NCBI GenBank assembly: GCA_902491475.1
Contig: CABUHY010000004.1
Location: forward strand, 67,173 to 131,172
Origin: an uncultured Eubacteriales bacterium
GTDB taxonomy: Bacteria; Bacillota; Clostridia; Oscillospirales; Acutalibacteraceae
Reading direction: 5' to 3'
DNA: 64,000 nucleotides
Positions within the stretch are counted from its first letter, which is position 1. The number at the start of each line of letters is the position of its first letter. The notes under the pieces were generated by a model. The model made no database searches. It was not told the origin of the DNA and saw nothing but the letters and a program-made list of their open reading frames with translations. Shown here piece after piece: positions 58,279 to 64,000 of the stretch. The position numbers and the translations under genes were made by a program.

Positions 58279-59009
58279 AAATAACAATAATGACCCTTTT
58301 CCCCGAAATGTGCAACGCCGTGCTCGACGAGAGCATAATCGGCAGGGCGAGGAAAAGCGGAAAAATCGAAATCGACACTGTAAACATCAGAGACTTTACA
58401 GTCGATAAACACAACCGTGTGGACGACGCACCCTACGGCGGCGGAATGGGTATGCTTATGCAGACGCAGCCCATATACGACTGCTTTGCTTCACTGTGCT
58501 CGCAGAACGGCGAAAAGCCGTACCTTATCTATATGTCGGCACAGGGCAAAACCCTCACGCAAAAGCGGGTTAAGGAGCTTTCAAAGCTTTCGAATATCGC
58601 AATACTCTGCGGTCATTATGAGGGCGTGGACGAGCGTATAATCGAGGAAATCGTTGACGAGGAGATCTCGATAGGCGACTATGTTCTTACGGGCGGCGAG
58701 CTTCCCGCACTCATACTTTCCGACAGTATCGCAAGAATGATAGACGGCGTTTTGCCCAATGACGAGGCAAAGGAACTCGAGAGCCATTACAGCGGATTGC
58801 TTGAATATCCGCAATACACCCGTCCGCCCGAATGGCACGGCAGAAAGGTGCCCGATGTGCTTTTGTCGGGTCATCACGGAAATATCGACAAATGGCGCAG
58901 ACAGCAGTCGCTTGAACGCACTCTCAAACGCAGACCCGATATGCTCGAAACAGCCGAGCTTTCAAAGAAAGACAGGGAATTTCTCGACGAATTGAAGAAA
59001 AGAAAATAG
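58275..59009 (+). CDS. trmD: tRNA (guanine-N1)-methyltransferase TrmD
   Basis: 244-aa SPOUT methyltransferase for m1G37 in tRNA. ITIMTLFPEMCNAVLDESII, DDAPYGGGMGMLMQ, CGHYEGVDERIIEEIVDEEI and SIGDYVLTGGELPALILSDS mark the trefoil knot; the C-terminal domain begins with SHYSGLLEYPQYTRPPEWHG. In many Firmicutes rplS (L19) follows; here a terminator and then an unrelated operon follow. Confidence 0.96.
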   Translation: MKITIMTLFPEMCNAVLDESIIGRARKSGKIEIDTVNIRDFTVDKHNRVDDAPYGGGMGMLMQTQPIYDCFASLCSQNGEKPYLIYMSAQGKTLTQKRVKELSKLSNIAILCGHYEGVDERIIEEIVDEEISIGDYVLTGGELPALILSDSIARMIDGVLPNDEAKELESHYSGLLEYPQYTRPPEWHGRKVPDVLLSGHHGNIDKWRRQQSLERTLKRRPDMLETAELSKKDREFLDELKKRK

Positions 59010-59016
59010 CCTTTGA

Positions 59017-59047
59017 CATCCCGATTTTCGGTCGGGATGCTTTTTTT
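59017..59047 (+). terminator. Intrinsic terminator after trmD
   Basis: CATCCCGA and TCGGGATG with a 7-nt loop, followed by CTTTTTTT, 7 nt after the trmD stop. Confidence 0.92.
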
Positions 59048-59076
59048 CTTTTTCGGCGAAAATTTTATATTTTTTG

Positions 59077-59105
59077 TTGCGAATAATAATACTAAGTGAT
59101 AAAAT
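59077..59105 (+). promoter_or_regulatory. Promoter of the hexuronate operon
   Basis: TTGCGA (59077-59082), 17-nt spacer, TAAAAT (59100-59105), 28 nt before the mannonate dehydratase ATG. No clear regulator palindrome was identified. Confidence 0.6.
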
Positions 59106-59133
59106 AAAACTGTATATATAGGAGGACGAAACA

Positions 59134-60204
59134 ATGCAAATGACTTTTCGCTGGTTCGGTTCCGACAAGGACACCGTAACCCTTGACCAAATCAGGCAAA
59201 TTCCGAATGTTGTCGGCGTTGTTCCCGCTTTGCACAACCTGCCCGCAGGCGAAGCGTGGGAGCTTGACGACATTATGAAAATGAAAGCCGAAATCGAAAA
59301 ATCGGGCCTTACAATGGAATGTATCGAGAGCGTTAATGTTCACGAGGACATCAAGATAGGCTTGCCGACAAGAGATAAATATATCGAAAACTATAAAACA
59401 AGCATACGCAATCTCGCAAAGGCGGGAGTTAAGGTTATCTGCTATAACTTTATGCCCGTTTTCGACTGGACAAGAACAGACCTTGCTATGAATATGGGCG
59501 ACGGCGCAACCTGCCTTTCCTATGACGGAGCGCAGATTGAGGGTAAGAGCCCCGAGCAGATGTTCAAGGACATTGACGACAACTCAAACGGCTACGCAAT
59601 GCCGGGTTGGGAAACCGAAAGAATGCCCGAGATTAAAGAGCTTTTTGAAAAGTACAAAAATGTTACTTCGGACGACCTTTGGAACAATCTTAAATATTTC
59701 CTTGAGGCAATTATGCCCGTTTGTGAGGAGTGCGATGTCAAAATGGCTATCCACCCCGATGATCCGCCATGGGATATTTTCGGACTTCCGAGAATAATAA
59801 AGGACAGAGACTCGCTTAAAAAGCTTCTTGATATGGTTCCGTCAAAATATAACGGACTTACCTTCTGCACAGGCTCGCTCGGTGCAAGCTCGAAAAATGA
59901 CCTGCCCGCTATGATAAGAGAGTTCGGCGACAGAATATATTTTGCTCATTTGCGCAATGTTAAGGTTGTTGACAATCATTTCAACGAAACCGCACACGAG
60001 AGCAATACGGGCTCGCTTGATATGTACGAAATCGTCAAGGCATTGCAGGATGTAGGCTTTGACGGATATATCCGCCCCGACCACGGAAGAATGATATGGG
60101 GCGAGGTTGCACGCCCGGGCTACGGACTTTATGACAGGGCGCTCGGCGTCGCTTACCTTAACGGACTTTGGGAAGCCGTAAAAAAGAACAAGGAGAGAAA
60201 CTGA
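59134..60204 (+). CDS. uxuA: Mannonate dehydratase
   Basis: 356-aa metal-dependent dehydratase converting D-mannonate to 2-keto-3-deoxy-D-gluconate in glucuronate catabolism. TIM-barrel features: TFRWFGSDKDTVTLDQIRQI, VICYNFMPVFDWTRTDL, KMAIHPDDPPWDIFGLPRII (metal-site HPDDPP), LCFCTGSLG-like TFCTGSLGASSKND and YIRPDHGRMIWGE. Strong AGGAGG before ATG 59134. First gene of the operon with the fructuronate reductase, KDG kinase and KDPG aldolase. Confidence 0.95.
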   Translation: MQMTFRWFGSDKDTVTLDQIRQIPNVVGVVPALHNLPAGEAWELDDIMKMKAEIEKSGLTMECIESVNVHEDIKIGLPTRDKYIENYKTSIRNLAKAGVKVICYNFMPVFDWTRTDLAMNMGDGATCLSYDGAQIEGKSPEQMFKDIDDNSNGYAMPGWETERMPEIKELFEKYKNVTSDDLWNNLKYFLEAIMPVCEECDVKMAIHPDDPPWDIFGLPRIIKDRDSLKKLLDMVPSKYNGLTFCTGSLGASSKNDLPAMIREFGDRIYFAHLRNVKVVDNHFNETAHESNTGSLDMYEIVKALQDVGFDGYIRPDHGRMIWGEVARPGYGLYDRALGVAYLNGLWEAVKKNKERN

Positions 60205-60205
60205 T

Positions 60206-61054
60206 ATGACACACGAAAATCTTAAAGGCAGAGTTGCGGTCGTTACAGGCGGCGGCGGAGTTCTCTGCGGCGATTTTGCAAAGGCCCTTGCCCGCCAGGG
60301 CGTAAAGGTTGCGGTTCTTGACCTCAACGAGGCTGCGGCGCAAAAGGTTGCCGATGAAATAAACGAAAACGGCGGTACGGCGATAGCTGTCGGCTGTAAT
60401 GTGCTCGAAAAAGAGAGTATGGAAAAGGCGAGGGAGACCGTAAACGAAAAGCTCGGCACCTGCGACATTCTCTTAAACGGCGCAGGCGGCAACAACCCCA
60501 AGGGTACAACCACAAAGGAAACGCTTGAAGCTGTTGACCTTGTTGAGAAAAACGACGATGTCAAGACCTTCTTCGACCTTGACCCGCAGGGTATTTCGTT
60601 CGTGTTCAACCTCAATTTCCTCGGAACGCTTATTCCGACGCAGGTATTTGCCCCCGATATGGCAAAGAAAGAAAACACCTGCATCGTAATGATAACCTCG
60701 ATGAACGCTTTCCGTCCGCTTACAAAAATCCCCGCATATTCGGCGGCTAAGGCGGCGGTAAAGAACTTTACGGAGTTTATGGCTGTTCATTTCGCCGAGG
60801 TCGGTATCCGTGTAAATTCAATCGCTCCCGGCTTCTTCTCAACCAATCAGAATAAAGCGCTTCTCTGGAACGATGACGGCACGCCCACAGCAAGAACGGG
60901 CAAGATACTTGCCGCAACACCCATGAAGCGTTTCGGCGAACCCGAAGAGCTTGAGGGCTCGCTCCTCTTCCTCTGCGACGAGGCTTATTCGAGCTTCATT
61001 ACAGGTACTACGATTGCCGTTGACGGCGGCTTCAACGCTTACTCGGGCGTTTGA
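60206..61054 (+). CDS. SDR-type D-fructuronate reductase / D-mannonate oxidoreductase
   Basis: 282-aa short-chain dehydrogenase. NAD(P) site AVVTGGGGVLCGDFAKALAR, NGAGGNNPKGTTTKE, the catalytic Ser and YxxxK in SMNAFRPLTKIPAYSAAKAA, and the C-terminal DGGFNAYSG. The family replaces the larger UxuB in many Firmicutes and reduces fructuronate to mannonate, feeding the dehydratase encoded one base upstream. An AAGGAGAG site sits at the end of uxuA. Confidence 0.92.
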   Translation: MTHENLKGRVAVVTGGGGVLCGDFAKALARQGVKVAVLDLNEAAAQKVADEINENGGTAIAVGCNVLEKESMEKARETVNEKLGTCDILLNGAGGNNPKGTTTKETLEAVDLVEKNDDVKTFFDLDPQGISFVFNLNFLGTLIPTQVFAPDMAKKENTCIVMITSMNAFRPLTKIPAYSAAKAAVKNFTEFMAVHFAEVGIRVNSIAPGFFSTNQNKALLWNDDGTPTARTGKILAATPMKRFGEPEELEGSLLFLCDEAYSSFITGTTIAVDGGFNAYSGV

Positions 61055-61079
61055 TTCTTTTTAACGAAAGGAGTACGGT

Positions 61080-61337
61080 ATGTGGATTTATATTATAGCA
61101 GGCGTGTTTTTGCTTGCCGCAATAGTGTTTGTCATTAAATTCTTTGTTGACGGAAACCGCAAGGTGCCCGTTGAAAAGGAAAAGCTTGAGGGACACAGCG
61201 ACATTACCGTTTCTCCCAAGAGCGAAAGAGTGGGACTGTTCGGTCAGAAGCCTAAAAAGGATGTTATAATCGCTCTGGTGCTTATGGCGCTTTGCGAGGC
61301 TTGTATCCTTTTGGGTAATTATGTAATAAACGCTTAA
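61080..61337 (+). CDS. Small two-helix membrane protein in the hexuronate operon
   Basis: 85-aa protein with an N-terminal helix (IYIIAGVFLLAAIVFVIKFF), a charged cytoplasmic or external loop (KVPVEKEKLEGHSDITVSPK) and a C-terminal helix (VIIALVLMALCEACILLGNY). Not recognised. The genes on both sides are sugar-acid enzymes, so a role with uptake or membrane association is possible but only inferred. ATG 61080 follows GAAAGGAGTACGGT. Confidence 0.72.
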   Translation: MWIYIIAGVFLLAAIVFVIKFFVDGNRKVPVEKEKLEGHSDITVSPKSERVGLFGQKPKKDVIIALVLMALCEACILLGNYVINA

Positions 61338-61360
61338 TCGGTGCGACGCACCTTAAATTG

Positions 61361-61388
61361 AGCGCCTTATCGGCTACAATAGGGCGCT
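61361..61388 (+). other. Hairpin upstream of the KDG kinase gene
   Basis: AGCGCCTTAT pairs with ATAGGGCGCT (one G-T pair) around an 8-nt loop, preceded by a small GGTGC/GCACC hairpin at 61340-61352. No T tract follows, so it may tune rather than end transcription between the membrane protein and the kinase. Confidence 0.55.
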
Positions 61389-61425
61389 GTGCAAATAATA
61401 AATGTAGTCGGAAAGGCTATGAACT

Positions 61426-62523
61426 ATGGAACTTTCTTTGAGAAAACCCGAAGAATGCGCTTTTGATATGATTTCTTTGGGCGAAATAATGTTAAGACTT
61501 GACCCGGGCGACGGAAGAATAAAGACCGCACGCTCATTCAGAGCATGGGAAGGCGGCGGAGAATACAATGTCGCAAGAGGACTTCGTCGTTGCTTCGGAC
61601 TCAAAACCGCAGCCGTTACGGCTCTTGCGGACAATGAGGTCGGCAGACTTGTCGAGGACTTTATGCTTCAGGGCGGAGTTGACACTTCGCTGATTAAATG
61701 GGTTAAATACGACGGTATCGGCAGAACGGTTAGAAACGGCTTGAACTTTACCGAGCGCGGCTACGGCATAAGAGGTGCGGTAGGCGTTTCCGACAGGGGC
61801 AACACCGCTGTTTCTCAGCTTAAAGCGGGGGACATTGATTGGGATTATATCTTCGGCACACTCGGCGTGCGCTGGCTTCATACGGGCGGAATTTTCGCCG
61901 CTCTTTCGGAGACTACTTCCGAGGTGGTTATCGAAGCGGTAAAGGCTGCCAAGAAATACGGCACAATCGTTTCCTACGACCTCAACTACCGTCCGTCTCT
62001 CTGGAACGACATCGGCGGCAAGGCAAAGGCGCAGGAGGTCAATAAGGAAATCGCAAAGTATATCGATGTTATGATAGGCAACGAGGAGGACTTCACGGCT
62101 TGTCTCGGCTTTGAAATCGAGGGCAACGACGCCAACCTCAAATCGCTCAACATCGAGGGCTATAAAAAGATGCTCGGCGAGGTCTGCAAGGCTTATCCGA
62201 ACTTCAAAGTTATCGCTACCACCTTGCGTACCGTTAAGACCGCAACCGTAAACGATTGGTCGGCAATCTGCTATGCCGACGGTAAGATTTACAACGGACT
62301 TTCGCTCCCGGGACTTGAAATTTACGACAGAGTCGGCGGCGGCGACAGCTTCGCTTCGGGTCTTATTTACGGACTTATCACAACGGGCGACCCGCAGAAG
62401 GCTGTAAACTACGGCGTTGCGCACGGTGCGCTTGCCATGACCACACCCGGCGACACCTCAATGGCTTCGCTCAAAGAGGTCGAAAAAATAGTTTCCGGCG
62501 CAGGCGCAAGGGTTGACAGATAA
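61426..62523 (+). CDS. kdgK: PfkB-family sugar kinase, probably 2-keto-3-deoxygluconate kinase
   Basis: 365-aa ribokinase-fold enzyme. The substrate-side GG motif is in WEGGGEYNVARGLRRCFG, the ATP/anion-hole motif DRVGGGDSFASGLIYGL holds the catalytic Asp; FDMISLGEIMLRLDPGDGRI is the start typical of KDG kinases. It would phosphorylate KDG made by the mannonate dehydratase; the specificity follows from its neighbours. ATG 61426 is preceded by a weak binding site (GGAAAGG). Confidence 0.9.
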   Translation: MELSLRKPEECAFDMISLGEIMLRLDPGDGRIKTARSFRAWEGGGEYNVARGLRRCFGLKTAAVTALADNEVGRLVEDFMLQGGVDTSLIKWVKYDGIGRTVRNGLNFTERGYGIRGAVGVSDRGNTAVSQLKAGDIDWDYIFGTLGVRWLHTGGIFAALSETTSEVVIEAVKAAKKYGTIVSYDLNYRPSLWNDIGGKAKAQEVNKEIAKYIDVMIGNEEDFTACLGFEIEGNDANLKSLNIEGYKKMLGEVCKAYPNFKVIATTLRTVKTATVNDWSAICYADGKIYNGLSLPGLEIYDRVGGGDSFASGLIYGLITTGDPQKAVNYGVAHGALAMTTPGDTSMASLKEVEKIVSGAGARVDR

Positions 62524-62546
62524 ATATTTATTCGGAGATGAACTTT

Positions 62547-63200
62547 ATGGATAAGGAAAAAATTATTACCAGAATTCAGGACTGCGGTATCGTTGCCGTT
62601 GTCCGTGCCGAGTCGGTTGACAAGGCTATCAGAATTACCGACGCTTGTATTGAGGGCGGAGTTGCGGCTATCGAGCTTACATTTACCGTTCCGCATGCGG
62701 ACAAGGTTATCGAGGAGCTTGCAAAGCGTTACACTCCCGACGAGATTATCCTCGGCGCAGGTACGGTGCTTGACGCAACAACCGCAAGAATAGCAATGCT
62801 TTCGGGCGCAGAATACATTGTAAGCCCTGCGCTTGATTTGGATACATTGCACCTTTGCAACCGTTACAGAGTGCCGATGATGCCCGGAATTATGTCGGTG
62901 CGTGATGGACTTATCGCAATGGAAAACGGTGCGGATATTCTTAAAGTGTTCCCGGCAGACCTCTTCGGACCGAAGATTATCAAGGATATTAAGGGACCGA
63001 TTCCCTATGCCAAGATGATGCCCACGGGCGGCGTAAACGCAGACAATGTCGGCGAATGGATAAAGGCGGGCGCAGTTGCAGTCGGTGCAGGCTCGTCGCT
63101 TACCGCAGGCGCAAAAACAGGCGATTATAAGCTGATAACCGAAACAGGCAAGAAGTTTGTTGCCAATATCAAGGCAGCAAGAGCCGAGTTGGGTTTATAA
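62547..63200 (+). CDS. eda: 2-keto-3-deoxy-6-phosphogluconate aldolase
   Basis: 217-aa class I aldolase splitting KDPG to pyruvate and glyceraldehyde-3-phosphate. It shows GIVAVVRAES, AIELTFTVPHADKVIEELA, GAGTVLDATTARIAMLSGAE and the Schiff-base lysine region ILKVFPADLFGPKII, then KMMPTGGVNADN. CGGAG nine bases before ATG 62547 favours it over ATG 62538. Completes the Ashwell-type lower pathway. Confidence 0.93.
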   Translation: MDKEKIITRIQDCGIVAVVRAESVDKAIRITDACIEGGVAAIELTFTVPHADKVIEELAKRYTPDEIILGAGTVLDATTARIAMLSGAEYIVSPALDLDTLHLCNRYRVPMMPGIMSVRDGLIAMENGADILKVFPADLFGPKIIKDIKGPIPYAKMMPTGGVNADNVGEWIKAGAVAVGAGSSLTAGAKTGDYKLITETGKKFVANIKAARAELGL

Positions 63201-63230
63201 TATCAAAAAATTAAGAGAAGGTATTTTGAA

Positions 63231-63806
63231 ATGGAAAAAACAGTTTTAGTTGAAACATCGGCGAGACATGTTCATGTTACAAAAGAGGCGCTTGAAGTTC
63301 TTTTCGGCGAGGGCTATGAGCTCACAAAGAAAAAGGACCTTTCACAGCCCGGTCAGTATGCTTGCGAGGAGAGGGTACAGGTAATCGGCGAGAAATCGTC
63401 ATTCCCGGCAGTTTCAATCCTCGGCCCCGTAAGAAGCGCTTGCCAGGTTGAAATCTCGGCTTCCGATGCCCGTGCAATCGGCGTTAAGGCTCCCGTAAGA
63501 GAGTCGGGCGACATCGCAGGCAGCGGCGCTTGCAAGCTTGTAGGACCCAAGGGCGAGCTTGAACTCAAAGAGGGCGTTATTATCGCAAAGCGCCACATAC
63601 ATATGACTCCCGAGGACGCAGAGAAGTACGGTCTTAAAGATAAGCAGGTCGTATCGGTTAAAATCGACTCGGCAGAGCGTTCGCTTGTTTTCGGCGATAC
63701 CGTTGTAAGAGTAAGCCCCAAGTTTTCTCTTGCAATGCATATCGACACCGACGAGGCAAATGCGGTTCTTGCTCCCGCAGGCGTTATGGGCGTTATTCTT
63801 GATTGA
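63231..63806 (+). CDS. pduL: Phosphate propanoyltransferase PduL
   Basis: 191-aa acyl-CoA:phosphate acyltransferase with two PduL domains; the metal-binding His motifs are SARHVHVTKEALEVLFG and AKRHIHMTPEDAEKYG, and the substrate motifs ILGPVRSACQVEIS and PKFSLAMHIDTDEAN. It lacks the N-terminal microcompartment-targeting extension and no shell genes are near, so it probably serves as a cytosolic phosphotransacetylase giving acetyl-phosphate for ATP from the pyruvate released upstream. Followed by a terminator. Confidence 0.93.
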   Translation: MEKTVLVETSARHVHVTKEALEVLFGEGYELTKKKDLSQPGQYACEERVQVIGEKSSFPAVSILGPVRSACQVEISASDARAIGVKAPVRESGDIAGSGACKLVGPKGELELKEGVIIAKRHIHMTPEDAEKYGLKDKQVVSVKIDSAERSLVFGDTVVRVSPKFSLAMHIDTDEANAVLAPAGVMGVILD

Positions 63807-63825
63807 TTTGTTTTGAGATAAAATC

Positions 63826-63862
63826 AACGGGATACTCTCTTGTGAGGGTATCCCGTTTTTTT
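63826..63862 (+). terminator. Intrinsic terminator after pduL
   Basis: AACGGGATAC pairs with GTATCCCGTT, and inner CTC/GAG bases may extend it, followed by five further T. It ends the hexuronate operon. Confidence 0.92.
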
Positions 63863-64000
63863 GAGTTTTATATATAATTATCCGAGAAGTTTCGCTCCCT
63901 CTACGAGTGTAGGGCGGGGGCAGCGCCCTTGCGGGCGAGGTAATGGGTAATAGTGAAGAGTGAAGAGGTGTGGGTGCTTCGCACGGCGTCGTCGTTTGCT
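63863..64000. other. Non-coding right edge with low-complexity repeats
   Basis: No gene seen. It holds a GC-rich GGGCGGGGGCAGCGCCC stem-like stretch (about 63912-63928) and purine-rich GTAATGGGTAATAG and GTGAAGAGTGAAGAGG units. This looks like a dispersed intergenic repeat. Confidence 0.4.

Overview
The window looks like chromosome of an endospore-forming clostridial Firmicute, most likely Ruminococcaceae/Oscillospirales. It carries sigK, spoIIGA-sigE, ylbJ, yqfC, yqfD and a BofC-like gene, Gram-positive housekeeping strings (phoH-ybeY-dgkA-era-yqzL-recO-mutS2; ylxM-ffh-rpsP-khpA-rimM-trmD), a hexuronate catabolism operon typical of gut fermenters, AGGAG-type ribosome binding sites, frequent TTG/GTG starts and TTGACA/TATAAT promoters. 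Genus assignment is inference. No rRNA, tRNA, CRISPR array or insertion-sequence transposase was seen.

Layout. 1-4454 is leftward: the 5' part of an FkbM-like gene, sigK, a MATE exporter with a DUF4364 protein, and an AAA_14/DUF4143 ATPase whose promoter overlaps a palindrome. 4488-16799 is mostly rightward: two flavoproteins, a large (alpha/alpha)6-barrel glycosidase, a convergent BofC-like gene, a class A penicillin-binding protein, ruvX, spoIIGA-sigE, an MBOAT acyltransferase and a short DHHW stub. 16827-19887 is a GlpA / pyridine-redox / DUF1667 three-gene flavoenzyme cluster.

19945-23134 is a self-contained unit with a consensus promoter, a terminator-like leader hairpin, a sigma-region-4 HTH gene, a collagen-like fibre gene with a phage baseplate-type head, a small membrane/coiled-coil lysis-type protein, a GH25 lysozyme, a holin and a terminator. 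It has phage lysis and fibre functions but no capsid, packaging, replication or integrase genes; this is the most unusual system in the window.

23169-44485 is one long exopolysaccharide/capsule operon from its own TTGACT-17-TATAAT promoter: priming sugar transferase, HpcH-type aldolase and D-2-hydroxyacid dehydrogenase, UDP-hexosaminuronate synthesis (WbpO/WbpP-like), seven glycosyltransferases, two tandem EpsG/Wzy-like polymerases, two left-handed beta-helix acyltransferases (one frameshifted), a Wzx-like flippase and CapE-CapF-CapG for UDP-N-acetyl-L-fucosamine. 37102-39550 is visibly more AT-rich than its neighbours. The operon ends at a 306-nt nested inverted-repeat element (44502-44807) in a convergent intergenic region.

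44817-47037 is leftward (methyltransferase, small Cys protein, ylbJ with a sigma-E-like promoter). 47107-59009 is rightward sporulation and housekeeping genes, including a 51-aa YqzL-like protein overlapping recO. 59077-63862 is a hexuronate operon: mannonate dehydratase, SDR fructuronate reductase, small membrane protein, KDG kinase, KDPG aldolase and PduL. The last 138 bases look non-coding.
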